64,000 bases of DNA from Emergomyces orientalis (lineage: Eukaryota; Ascomycota; Eurotiomycetes; Onygenales; Ajellomycetaceae), in NCBI GenBank assembly GCA_002110485.1, contig MOWL01000023.1, positions 1,054,001-1,118,000 of the forward strand, written 5' to 3'. Below are positions 44,992 to 56,881 of the stretch, in pieces (within the stretch, counting starts at the first letter, position 1; each line of letters opens with the position of its first letter). The position numbers and the translations under genes are program-made. The notes beneath the pieces were generated by a model. That model was not told the origin of the DNA. It saw nothing but the letters and a program-made list of their open reading frames with translations, and ran no database searches.

Positions 44992-45295
44992 GGTGAAAGT
45001 GATTGCTTTGTGTTTGTTGAAGACGGTTTCAGACGCAGTCCCTAGCAACACTCTAAGGAAAATGCTTAAGGAAAATGCTCCAACGCAGTTACAAATCTTG
45101 TATAAGTTCAGTTTCCCACGAAGTCGCCGTTCATCTACAATTTCCTCTATAACAAAACATACATCATCATTAACAGGTGTCGAGAAGAATATTAGCGGGC
45201 TTAGCTCATCACCCTCGCTTCACTGTCCAACCATATCGCATATAATTGCCAAGCCGATATTAGACGCGCGTTACAATCATACATATCTAAGCGCC
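44992..45295. promoter_or_regulatory. Shared divergent promoter KSH1 / TAF13
   Basis: 304 bp between start codons. The TAF13 frame stays open through this region back to 44975, so a longer N-terminus cannot be excluded from sequence alone. Confidence 0.5.
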
Positions 45296-46216
45296 ATGGT
45301 TCAACCTCAAACTCCAACAGATCAGAACTGCATCAAAGTCGGCGATTTTGACTACTTGGTCCATATTCCCACGCATATCCGTGGCCATTACGAGCTCGAA
45401 CACTTGTTAGAGCCTGCGGAGACGAATCCGGGAGCCGAAGAAAAGGAACCTCCTCCGCTCAAAAAGACTGATGACAGGTCAAAGGCAGCGAACGAGAAGA
45501 ACACGAACCATCTAGCCCGCCGCAAATTGAGACAGTTGAACACAGGCATGGCTGAACCGCGGGTTCGACTTACTCGTCATCAGGGCCAGCTAAACTTTGG
45601 GAATGAGTGTATGTTTCTCTCTCTGTCTTTCTTGTTATTTCGCCGTTGTTATATCCCTTAAATACCAAACTTAACGAATACAAATACAGTACGCCACCTC
45701 CTACACGCCTACGGCGACCCAGCCCCGCACTCCTCATACCCCCAGGAACCCCTCCCGGAAACCCTGCGCGTCCTCGACGAGATTGTGACAGACTTCATAA
45801 TCGAAACCTGCCACTCCGCCGCACAATGCGCCACCTACTCCCGCCGCCAGAAAATCAAAGTGGACGACTTCCGTTTCGCACTACGTCGCGACCCTGTCAA
45901 ACTAGGCCGTGTGCAAGAACTGTTCCGCATCGAGCGCGAACTAAAAGAGGCAAGGAGGGCTTTTGATCAGAACGATGACCGGGTCGGGGCTACTGGCAAA
46001 AAGGGGCTGGAGGAATTAGCGGAGTCGGTCGTTGATGGTGGGGATGGGTCTGTGGCTGGAGGGACAGCGACAGGGACAGGGACCGGGACGATGGCGGGGA
46101 AGAAAGGGAAAGGGAAGGCTTCGTCTGTTATGACTACGGGAAAGAGAGGGGCAGATTCGATTTCTGAGGGAGGCATGACAAAGAAGCGAAAGAGTGCTGG
46201 TGGTTCCGTTTCCTAA
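45296..46216 (+). CDS. TAF13: TFIID subunit TAF13
   Basis: Two exons: 45296-45608 and 45690-46216, giving 279 residues; starting at 45548 instead (MAEPRVRLTRH) would give 195. The histone-fold core joins across the intron: GQLNFGNE|LRHLLHAYGDP, then LRVLDEIVTDFIIETCHSA, SRRQKIKVDDFRFALRRDP and LGRVQELFRIERELKEARR. TAF13 pairs with TAF11 through this fold and bridges TBP within TFIID. The N-terminal 84 residues before MAEPR are unlike TAF13 elsewhere, which makes the true start uncertain. The C-terminus is Gly/Lys-rich with a nuclear-localisation-like KKRK. Confidence 0.9.
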
Positions 46217-46892
46217 TGCGATCCGTTGAATTTGATTGAGTGGATGTGTTTTCCGTATTTATTTATTTATTATCTTTATTTTAGATGCCACGGTTTCATA
46301 TTGCATTGCGATGGAGTTGGGGAGCTAGGATGAATTTTCACTGTTATCAGATGCTGGGTTCACAGGGAACGAGAATGACATCAAACTTCAATGACTTCCA
46401 ATTCTTTGCCAATGTCGTATAAAATTCAAACGCGCCTCAATGGGTGATAATTTAAGTCTTATTTTTCTATACGCATCGTTGAAATATCATCCTTTCTTTT
46501 TCCGTAGTTTTTTCCACCGTAGACACGATATCCCGAATGTTGTAATAAGAAAAGTCTACATACGTTTCACAGTTTGGTGACTGAAAGTTTAGACAACACC
46601 CTTATATTGTCTTTTGGATATAAAATGGCAGGGGCCGTAAAAGACGATCATAAAGGAATAAAAAAGAACGAACAAAAGAAGAAATAGATGCCAATAAAAT
46701 GACTCCAATGACGCCTTGCTTTTGCCCCAACCCGAGCAACACTGCAATGGTATGGTAAAATCAAGGGGCAAGCCATATCCGCTGACTACATCCCGAGGAA
46801 GAGAAAGTAAGAATATACTCTTGATGGATGGATGAACCATTAGATGCAGGCTGGTATTTTTTTAGTTGCATTTGCATATATTAAATTTCCGT
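46217..46892. other. Convergent spacer TAF13 / eIF3f
   Basis: 3' regions of two convergent genes, AT-rich. A minus frame of 83 codons at 46589-46840 shows no domain. No gene supported. Confidence 0.65.
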
Positions 46893-48083
46893 TCATGCTT
46901 CGGCTCCACCGCGGTCTTGATTTCGTTGCTGGCCACCCCGTCCCCGACCACCACCGCGGCCGCCTCGCTGCCCTCCTGATTCTCCAGCTGCGCCACTTGC
47001 GGTGGCAGCTCCAGCACTCTCGCCACCAAGGGTTAGTTGGGCAGTTGCTAATCGGTTGGAAAGTTCCATTTGTGTGCGGATGGTGTTGGCGAGATAGGAA
47101 ACCACAAGGACATCTTGGATGTGGTTATTACTGCAGAGAAAGGTTAGTTAATTCATTCGAACAATAAATAAATACGTTTTTGAAGAAAACAGGAGCACGT
47201 ACAAGTCATTTTCAATATCAGCAGGGTCAACTTTTGGAGCCAAGGCGAGAGCATTAAGAAGGAATTGCCCAAGTGCGGTAGAAGCGGGAGCTTCCTCATC
47301 CATCACAGACTCGACGTATTTCGATACTCGATCGATCATGCCCAAAACGTCCTCGATAGCTTTCTCTAGCGCCTCAATATCTGTGAACAGATTGGTGGTC
47401 CGGTTTTCGCTATCTCTTGCGGCAGCGATCGCCTCCAATCCATTCTTCTCGGCATCGCCATATCTAATTTCGTAAGGCACAGGTATGAATGCGGCGCTGT
47501 CAGCAGCTCTTTCCGCCGTGACACCCACAGGCGCTGAGATGTATGTTCTAGTCTCAATGTCCTTCCCGGGAACAGTAGATACAGTTAGATGTACGGCTGG
47601 GTGAGGCCATGTTCCATCTCCTGAGCCGCCGTAAAAGTTCTGAATGAGCGCAGAGAACGTGTTCAGTTCCGAGGATGTCGCGTACCAACCCACAAGAACT
47701 TCCTTAGGGTTAGCTTTCAAGTGTAGAGCAAGCATTTGCTTCTGGTATTCCATATCAACTTCGACTTGATCGGTCGTCTCCGTGTGTCCGACGGCGAAAC
47801 AGGAGCGAATCTCGACTTCAGTACCATCCTCGGATCGGGTTCCCAGAAGAGTACCAATGACGCGCTCCTGATCAGCATTGCGACGAAGGGAATGGTCAAG
47901 GATAGAGAAAATTGCCTATTAGGTGCATTAGCATGCTTATGGTGATAATCAATTTTCTTGGAGGAGTCCTATGCTCACTTGTGGTTGTATCACAACGTTG
48001 AGGGGGGCGGTAGAAGGTTGAGCGCCCACCAGGGCAGGGCCCAGAGGCCGCGAGAGATGGAGAAAAGAATCGGTATCGGCCAT
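46893..48083 (-). CDS. eIF3 subunit F (MPN-domain)
   Basis: Three exons: 48083-47979, 47915-47203 and 47130-46893, giving 351 residues. The MPN domain is recognisable from VIQPQ|AIFSILDHSLRR and VIGTLLGTRSEDGTEVEI through VGWYATSSELNTFSALIQNF. The JAMM metalloprotease motif is not intact, as expected for this non-catalytic subunit. The C-terminal half holds the eIF3f/CSN6-type helices (IEALEKAIEDVLGMIDRV; FNNHIQDVLVVSYLANT), and an Arg/Gly-rich tail (RGGRGGGRGRGG) ends the protein. eIF3f is part of the PCI/MPN core of translation initiation factor 3. The gene is head-to-head with UTP25, with 281 bp between the starts. Confidence 0.96.
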
Positions 48084-48364
48084 GCTGGGCAATTATATCT
48101 GCAATTAATCCCACGTCACAGGCGTCACAAGCGTCAGTATAGGCGGTGGGAAGTGTCTTGTCGGCGTGGAGAGTTGCTGTTGGTCGTCAAATGGGGCTCA
48201 AATTGTGTGTGCGGACCCAAGAGGAGATTTCACGCTAAGATAAGATAAGATCAACCAAACTATCCAATGCCCAGAAAAAAAAATATTTGGCTGGCGGCCT
48301 TGTGGGAGAGCAACAACAACGCAATAATCAGCAACCCCACAAACGCCAGGCTACTTATTTCGGG

Positions 48365-50815
48365 ATGGTCGCACCACGAGGAAGAGGTAGTAGACCCTTT
48401 AATCCTCGAGGCGCTACAGGAGGCCGTGGAAGAGGCCAACGGGGCCGCCAAAGGGGCAGCCATCAAGGTCGAAAACCGACTTTCGAAGCCTCCAGGATGG
48501 AAGAAACTCAGTAGGTTTTCCTCTATGTCCAATTCCTACAAGATCATAGCTGACTATAACCAAGCCATGAAGCTTCCTCAGATGACGAAACTGGGGAGTC
48601 TGGGAGCAATATAGACGCCGAGGACATGCCCGAGTCAATCGACGGAGTGTCATCTGGCAGCGACGAAGATGAGGAAGAGAACAATACGGTGAAGCCATAC
48701 AATACATTGTTACAGTTGTTCAACGCTGGCCAAGATGCCAATGGGCCTGCTCGAAAACGGCGGAAAGTGGAGCACGATTCAAAGCAAGCCGACGTTCAGG
48801 TTGAAGGACAGGATGAGCTTCATGGCGAAGATGGTTTGTCTGAGCTGGAAGGTTCGGATAGTAACGAAGATGAGGATGAGGGGTTTGCAGCTATGGAGGA
48901 AGCCGAAGCCGAAGATTCTGGAGATGAAAACGACGGTATGTGATTTTCTAATAGACATATGTATCTCTATATTCTAATTATCGGCGTCCAGCAACGGATC
49001 CATTTGAAACGCATTTTTCAAACGTAGATAGTTCATTGCTGTCGCAAAACATAAAAGCCATCTCCACACAAGGCTGGCAATCACTTAAAACTGAGCTTCC
49101 AGGAAAATTCAGGCTTGTGTCTAGCCATCCAAGCACGGGCGGGGATACAGTGCAGCTTTCACCTCCTTCTTATGGGCTACAAAGTTTGAAGGTATGGATA
49201 TGGCTGCTTAGGACGCAAAAGGCCAGAAATCTAACAGTTTTTACAGCTCAAGCAAAAGCTCGCCAACCATGCAGGTGACCACATCGCTAAATTAGACAGC
49301 CTCGCATCTGGTCTTGTCCCTTACATGTTCGGCTACCAAGACCTCCTTTTTGGAGCCCGAACGGTATCCAACTCAGCAAGGTTCCGAGATCTCTACTGCC
49401 TTCATGTTCTAAACCATGTCCTTAAAACTCGAGACCGGGTGTTGAAAAACAACTCTCGTTCGCAAAAGGAACCTGAGGAAGACCTGGAATTACGAGATCA
49501 AGGCTTTACCCGCCCCAAGGTGTTGATCATTTTACCGACTCGACAGGCATGCGTACGAGTCGTGGAATCTATTACGAAATTATACCACGCAGAACAGCAG
49601 GAGAACAAGGGCAGGTTCCACGATACCTTCTCTGCTGCTGATGATAAATCATGGGAGCACAAACCCGACGACTTTCGAGAATTGTTTGGTGGGAACGACG
49701 ATGACATGTTCAGGTTAGGTCTGAAATTTACCCGGAAAACCATTAAGTACTTCTCACAGTTCTACAATTCCGATATAATCCTGGCAAGTCCGCTGGGTCT
49801 TCGGATGGTTATGGATAAAGAAGAGTATGTGATAGCAGGCTCGCCTTTCCAATGTTTTAAATCAAGAACTAACAGTTTTCGTTCCAATTTTTACAGTGGT
49901 AAAAAGCAAGACTTCGATTTTCTTTCTTCAATCGAGGTGGCAATTGTGGATCAAGCAGATGCCCTTCTGATGCAGAACTGGGAACATATCGAATACGTTT
50001 TCTCACACTTAAATCTTCAACCAAAGGAATCTCATGGCTGTGATTTTAGCCGCGTTCGCACCTGGTACTTAGATGGCCAAGCCAAATATGTCCGCCAAAC
50101 TCTCGTCTTCTCATCCTTCATTACCCCTGAAATAAACGCCCTTTTCTCATCCCAGATGCAAAACACAGCTGGCAAAATCAAAGTTACCCCTACCTACGAA
50201 GGTGCTATTCTTGATATACCGCTGCCCGTCCCCGTCAAGCAGACCTTCTCACGCTTTAATTCAACTTCACCCACAAAAGATCCCGATGACCGCTTCAAGT
50301 ACTTTACCAGTGCTGTACTTTCATCTCTGGTCCGCAGCTCAACTGGCAGCGGAGGAAATCCCAGTGCGTCTGGCACTCTAGTCTTCATCCCATCCTACCT
50401 AGACTTTGTCCGTGTCCGCAACTACCTTGCAACCTCATCGCAAACCGAAAATCTCTCCTTCGGCGCTATATCGGAATACACCTCTGTACGCGATGTGGCT
50501 CGCGCACGGACACATTTCTTCAGTGGCCGCCACTCGGTCCTGCTCTACACGGAACGAACACACCATTTCCGCCGCTATCAAATCCGGGGAGTGAAAAGGG
50601 TTATTATGTATGGTGTTCCAGAGAACCCGGCGTTTTGGGGGGAGATTGTCGGCTTTCTGGGCTTGGATCCAGCAGGCACGGCGGAGGCGGCTGAAGGGGG
50701 AGTGCGGGCGTTGTTTTCGAAATGGGATGTTTTGAAGATGGAGAGGATCGTTGGCACAAAGAGGCTGGGGAATATGCTGATGGAGAAGGGGGGGGATACA
50801 TTTAGTTTTGTATGA
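48365..50815 (+). CDS. UTP25: U3 snoRNA-associated protein 25 (SSU processome)
   Basis: Five exons: 48365-48510, 48565-48935, 48992-49191, 49247-49824 and 49897-50815, giving 737 residues. The N-terminus is RGG-rich (GGRGRGQRGRQRG), followed by an acidic Ser/Asp/Glu region. The Utp25 domain fills the C-terminal 500 residues: SGLVPYMFGYQDLLFGART, VLIILPTRQACVRVVE, ILASPLGLRMVMD, FLSSIEVAIVDQADALLMQN, SRVRTWYLDGQAKYVRQT and VFIPSYLDFVRVRNYL. It resembles a degenerate DEAD-box helicase. Known role: pre-18S rRNA processing in the nucleolar SSU processome. The last intron (49825-49896, GTATGT..CAG with AACTAAC branch) is 72 nt and stop-free, so retention would add 24 residues inside a conserved block. 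Confidence 0.94.
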
Positions 50816-51982
50816 GTTTGTAATGTTAACGGGATGAATTGCAGTTTCCATAGTATTCAGAATTATACCCTGCTCCGATCATTCGATGACCTACCAGGAA
50901 AAATCTTCTAGCTGCTCTATTATCTTGTACTATTTTGCAGCTTAGAGCAACCTAGGTACCTGGGCATACATTGTGGTGTTATCGATAAAGCCTTACAAAA
51001 AATTTAATTTACAGGCAGCTCTAGTTATTTTGGTTATCTGTCTTAGAAACTGTTAGATAACTATATCAATCCTCCAGATCCTGCAGCTGCAAGATGCCGC
51101 CGCACCTGTTTCCCACGTTGAGCTGCGGAACTCCTCTGTTTTTTCTTTGGTCTTTTATTCCATTCCGGACCAGAATACGCCACTTCCCGGACTCTCAAAT
51201 CGCATTCCAAACGCCCCAGAATGAACGTCCATGCGCTATCGCTGAGGAAGCAACATCCGAAGGATATAAGTATTCATCCAACGCATTACCTACTAGGTAT
51301 GGCGATGGCTGTTTTGGATTTTCGCGTTGGCTTTGCTTAAATGGCTTTACCCCTCTTTACCGGGTAGAGCCAATGGCTGAAGCTATTTCGATCAAAATAA
51401 CTACTACCGAGTGCTTGCGCACATGAGGGGTCCTCAGCCTTTGGCAGACGTGAAGAGTATACAATATGGCGATTTTATTTTCCATAAGGAAATCAAATTA
51501 GTTCGATCAAGACAGTCCCAACAAACGACGCCAACCAGCTTTTGACGGATGTACCAAACCGGCTAAAAGGACCCTCACGCATCCCCGAGTTCCTCGCCCA
51601 AGCCCTGAGAAATCTTGTGAACTCTTCAAGCAGGGCGACGGATGATTGGTTAAATCGGCATCACCTGTTAGCCCATGCAGGGTATGCTCATAATCCCCGA
51701 GCAAATCTTTGCTAGCTCGCAAGCATTAAGCTAGTGGCTGCTCTGCCCGCCGCTCTCGGAGGATATCTTCAGCAATCTCTTCCTGCCCAGGAAATATTGG
51801 AGGGGGAAAAAGAGAGAAAGCCGAAAACGAGCTGGAGAATACACTTCGCTCTTCCGCGATTTCGATTGCTCACAGCGCATGATACAAACCTGCAATTTTA
51901 TTGCATTTCGAGGAAGATCTTTATCTCATTCCCTGTGTGGTTTTGGATATAACGATAATCATTTATCATCCAGCCACACACC
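50816..51982. other. Spacer UTP25 / EamA transporter
   Basis: 1.2 kb without a supportable gene. A plus frame of 110 codons at 51094-51426 lacks any domain or splice partner. Confidence 0.6.
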
Positions 51983-53949
51983 ATGGGCGCCCGTCCACAA
52001 GAGAGTTTAGTGGGGTATTCGTCTCCCAAACCCCTAACCTCCTCCATCAATGAACAATATCCTCAAAACGAAGATACAATAGCTACTGAACAAGCTTCCC
52101 CCGGGGAACTACCAAGCAAACAGGCGCACCCTGTTGAACACGAAGGAGACGAAGAACTATCGTCATCATTTTACCCATGCACAATCAGAGTTGTTTCCTC
52201 CACCCGCCCATGTTGCAACGCCCCACCCCGCCATATTCATCCGGGGAATAGTGATAATGATAGTGATAATGCGCCCGACCCTCAATCTCCGCTCCTCCAC
52301 CCGGCTCCTCACCCTAGTTCCGAACCACCCAATTCCCCAAGTGGAAGCAAGAAGAGCCCCGTCCAATCATGGCGCCGCAAACTCCAGCACACCTGGCTCA
52401 TGGGCAAAGGGATGCTCATGGTAATGCTGGCGCAATTCTTTGGCGCATCCATGAACGTCATGACCCGTACTCTCGAGTTGGACGGGAGTCATGGGGAAGG
52501 CATGCATCCGTTTCAGGTTTGTAACTCTGTTTATATCTTTGATATTTACTTTGACATGGCCGATACCCCGGTTTTTCGTCTAAAAGAATGATATGGACAT
52601 ATATACACATATAGCTCTCTCATTTTACCTTCCATTTTTTACCCCTAAAAACAGCCCAAAAAGCACGCCAGCTTACAAATGCTCCGTAGATCCTCTTCGC
52701 ACGCATGGGCATAACCGTCCTCTTCAGCCTCCTCTACATGCTGTACGCCCGAGTCCCACACCCCTTCGGCATCCGCTCCGTCCGTCCGCTCCTCCTCCTC
52801 CGCGGCATTAGCGGCTTCTTCGGCGTCTTTGGCATGTACTACTCGCTCCTCTACCTCGCCCTGTCGGAAGCCACCGTGCTCACCTTCCTGGCACCCATTG
52901 GCTGTTGCTACGTCTGCTCGCTAACCATGCCCAACGAGACCTTCACGCGCAGACAGCAAGCGGCAGGCTTAACATCGTTGCTTGGTGTTGTTCTGATTGC
53001 GAGGCCGGTATCGTTGTTTCCTGGGTTTTCGTTGATATCAGGAGCAGCAGAAGCAGGTGCAGTTGGGCCCGCAGACGACGCCTACCAACGCACACTAGGT
53101 ATCCTCGCTGCGCTCCTCGGTGTCGTCGGCGCAACCGTCGCCTACACCTCCATCCGCATGATCGGGAAGCGCACTCATCCCCTCGTCAGCGTCACATATT
53201 TCAGTGGCATTACCACTATCGTCTCCGTACTGGGCGTCCTACTAATACCAGCCATCAACTTCCGCGTTCCTGGCAACATGACGGAACTTCTGCTCCTGGT
53301 GGGATTGGGAACGTGTGGGTTTATGTTGCAATTTTTGTTGACGGCTGGGTTGTCGTATGTGCCTCCATCGTCGGCTATGGAAGATGGGGAGAAGGAAGTG
53401 GGAAGGGGTCGGCGTCGGGATGTGGGCGTGGGTGTGGATATGGATGTAGATCAGGAGGGGATTGCCGGGGATGTTGGCGAGGTGGTTAGGGATGAGGAGG
53501 TGGGGGCACGGCAACGGAACGGGGAATTGAAAAGGGAAGACAAGGCGAAGCCATCCACGCACGGCTCCAAAGCGACATCCATGGTGTATACCCAGATGTT
53601 CTTTGCGTTGTTGTATGATAAGATGGTATTCAATGCGACGCCGTCACTAGTTAGTTGGGCCGGTTCTGGTATTATTTTGGCTAGCGCGATTTACGTCGCT
53701 TTGGTGAAGGAAAGGAGGAAGGACAGCGGTGCTGGGGTTGGTGTTGGCGCTGGAGAAGGTAATGCTGTTGAGGATCAGGAGGAAGGTAATGGGATTTCAC
53801 GGGGACAGCCCAAATATACACGGGAATGGAGTGACCAGGATGCACAGTTGGCGGAGCCGGAGGAGGGAAGAGGGCTTTTGGCAGATTACGATGATGATCA
53901 TGACTATGATGGGGATAGAGAGGGGAATGGGAATGGGAATTGGCACTGA
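51983..53949 (+). CDS. EamA/DMT-family membrane transporter
   Basis: Two exons: 51983-52516 and 52690-53949, giving 597 residues. After about 125 polar residues the first helix begins (MGKGMLMVMLAQFFGASMN), and the intron falls at HPFQ|ILFARMGITVLF. Ten or so helices follow as two EamA repeats, with the conserved RGISGFFGVFGMYYSLLYLA, EATVLTFLAPI and ATVAYTSIRMIGK segments, resembling SLC35G/SAM-type carriers. The substrate is not evident. An insertion of about 65 polar residues, rich in Gly, Asp and Glu (roughly 53370-53580), separates PPSSAM from GSKATSMVYTQMFFALLYD, which are usually close together. It is in frame and GT-rich; whether it is coding or a mis-read intron is not certain. The C-tail is acidic (YDDDHDYDGD). 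Confidence 0.87.
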
Positions 53950-54877
53950 GGTAAGTCGGATAGGCGGAAATCTACATCCCATAGTAAGACGGGGGATAGT
54001 GATTATATGAAGTGGCAGAATGAAAGTCCAAACGTCCTGCCAGGGCAGAGGTTTTGGGAATGGAGAGGGGAGAAGTGAATATGATGGCTGTAGAGCGTAC
54101 AGCCCCTTTTGGAACATGATACGATACATGATACGGCATGGGCTTATGACAGATTGATGATAGACTATAAGAAAGCGAAATGAAGTCATTGAACTTTTAT
54201 ACCACACATTATTTATTTACTCACATATTCAAATCACATAGTCAACCTATTCATTTACCTACACTTTATATACCGGAATTTTGTTTTATTACCATTTTTC
54301 CTTTTCATCTTGCTTTTTTATATAGCAGTCTCCCACATTGTCGATCACTACTCCCGAACTCCGCCTCCTTTATGTATATACAACAAGGGGGAAAGAAAAA
54401 CGATGGGAAAAAATAAGATGATTAGAAAAAAAAAAGAAATAAGGAAACGAATATCCTCTCTACCGACCCTTCATCTACACCATCCTCGTCGCCATCCTCA
54501 TCCTCATCCTCATCCATTCCATTACATACTCATATCCCCTTACCCCCATTCCCCCAAATTCATACCCATTTTTCATTTTTCATTTTTCATTTTTCATTCC
54601 CCATTTTCCCATCCATCCATCTATAAATAAACCCATATGCAAAGAACGAAAAAAGGATCTACTGCCCACTCCCTCCTGTTTCTCCTCGAAGAACCCTCTA
54701 ACCCCTCCTTCCCCCCCGAAACAAACATCAGAACATACCATATAACCTTATCCCCCCCCCAAAAGAAATGCCCGGGGCCGCGTTTTATTCAACCGACTCT
54801 CTCAGAAAGGTAAAAACTAAGAAGAAGAAAAAAATCACTTTCTTCTCTTCTCTTCCCCTTTCTTTCCCATTTCCCCT
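53950..54877. other. Convergent spacer transporter / PCT1
   Basis: Tail-to-tail 3' regions of low complexity, including four copies of CATTTTT at 54567-54594. No gene seen. Confidence 0.7.
54567..54594 (+). repeat. CATTTTT tandem repeat (x4)
   Basis: Four consecutive copies of the 7-bp unit in the 3' spacer. Confidence 0.9.
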
Positions 54878-56881
54878 TCACGACTTAACATCCATAGCCG
54901 TAGTGGTATTGGTATTCATCGACTCTTTTCTTTCCTTACCACCGGCAGATCCCTTAGTCCGTCCGCGCTGCTCTTCCTGTTGATGCGCAGAGGGAGAATT
55001 TCCACTTCCATTCCTGTTCCCATTCTCCCGATCCTCATCACTCCCGGAGGGCGAGGAGGTTGGATCTGCATGATCTTGGTCCGCGTGGCTCTCCGTGTCG
55101 TGGAGTGAGGTGCGGCTGCGGGTCATCTGTCGTTGTTTTGTGTGTCAATCGGAAGTCTCTCACAATTACTAAATTGTGTTCAAACGAAAAATCCCCTGGA
55201 TGGGGAACAGATACACAAGGCCATAAAGAACAAATATGTGAAACAAATAAAACACTCACCCAAGCCCTAACCCCCCCAATCAACCCCAAACTATACCCCG
55301 TCGCAAAATCCTCACTCCTCCCCGCCCCAACCCCAGGGCTCTCAGGTCGACTCGGAATATCCAACCGCCCCAACTGCGTGCGACTCCCGCTTCCAATACC
55401 AAAATAACCACTATTCGGCCCATTCCCATTATTATTATTATGATTACCAGGGCTAATGGCGCCTACCCCCTTATTGCCACTAAAAACGAATCCCCCATCC
55501 ATGCTACCGCGCGCCGGGCTCGAGGGCCGGCTATTCTGCCAAAATTGGCGCAGCTCTTTACCCAGCTCCTGACCCGTGACGGACCAGTTATTCTTGATGC
55601 TGTCGCGCAGCTCGGCAACGTGGCGTTTGATTTCGAGCTCGTTCTTCTTCAGCCAGGAGACGTTGAGTTCTTGGCGGGAGGCGCCGCGTTTTAGTTGGCG
55701 GCTGATGTATTTTTCGTAATCGCGGACGATGCTGTAGGAAGAGTTAGTTAGAAAACATAGGTGAAAAGAAAAAAAAAAGTAGGGCCATAAAAGCATACTG
55801 AGTAATAATACCCGTTGTACTAACACCCTCCGTCCTTTGCGTAACAAGGAACTTGCCCTGTGCCTTGATGGGAGCGTAGATATCATCGCCCTCCGCGGCT
55901 CCGTACGGCAAATCATCATGAGCAACATAGTCAATCTGATGCTCCTCGAGGAACTCTGGTGTGACAATCCAGGGGCAATCGGGGATAACCTCATCAACCC
56001 ATCGGCAATGGCGGACGGTCTCCGACCTCTCCGCGCCGGTCAATACGGTCAACCCCTTGCGCTTGTGCGTCTCATGGTCAGACGTGACGCCGACGATAAG
56101 GTATGTTTCGGGAAAGGCTTTCTTGGCTTGCTCGAGCTGGCGCATGTGGCTATATCATATAATAATAAAAATTTAATACATAACAAGTTAGCTGTTTATC
56201 TCTAGTAACAGTCCCAGAGAAATCCAAGACAATCCATGCAAGAACAAAGAACAAAAGAAGGCCATACCCAAGATGAAACAAATCAAACACCCCATCCGCA
56301 TACACGCGCACCGGCCTTCCCGTCGGGGGGGGGTTGGTATGATAGCCCGCGGGATCCTGCAACCCCGCCCGTTCTGGCGGCTTCATACGACCCTCCTCCT
56401 GCGCCGCCACTGTTGCAGCGGAAACAGTCCTAACCGTCGTCGCCAAGCTCGGTGTGCGGTATAGTGGCGGAGCCCGCCGCTTCGTACGCTTCTCGATATC
56501 AATGCTCGCCTCTGTGGTCTCTGAGGGCTCGCCTGGGTCTTCTTTGCTGATGTTGCTGTGGCTGTTGGCGGTGGGAGTGGATGGGTTGCCGTTGTAGGAG
56601 GTGGAAGTCACTGCTGTATTATCTGCTGTGGTTGAATGGGTACGGGCCCGTTTGGATGGCGGGTTGCTCGAGGCGTCCATGGAAGGAGCGGACTTTTTGT
56701 GTTTAGAAAAATTTGAAGTGATGGCCGCGGGGGTAGAATCGTCGGCGTCCTCACCGGAGGCATCGCGGGAGGATGGTTGGAGGAGGTCCGTGGTGGAGGA
56801 TTTGGGGATGGGAACGGCGGTGACATGAGAGGAGCTCCGTTTTCGTTTCGCGGAGGAGCTGGTGGAGGATGGAGACGACAT
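54878..56881 (-). CDS. PCT1: Choline-phosphate cytidylyltransferase
   Basis: Four exons: 56881-56268, 56149-55799, 55731-55260 and 55126-54878, giving 561 residues. The nucleotidyltransferase core runs from about residue 190 to 325: RVYADGVFDLFHLG|HMRQLEQ carries the HxGH signature, split by intron 1; then VGVTSDHETHKRKG, RHCRWVDEVIPDCPW, and RTEGVSTTGIIT. The following YISRQLKRGASRQELNVSWL and a long amphipathic helix (ELEIKRHVAELRDSI) form the membrane-binding region. Known reaction: CTP + phosphocholine to CDP-choline, the rate-limiting step of the Kennedy pathway, regulated by reversible membrane binding. The N-terminal 190 residues and C-terminal 90 are Ser/Thr/Asn-rich and disordered, with a basic KRKRSS signal near the start. 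Confidence 0.95.

Noticed and set aside
51094..51426. 110-codon plus-strand frame
   Set aside because: No domain, no signal or membrane segment of a known type and no splice partners; likely chance.
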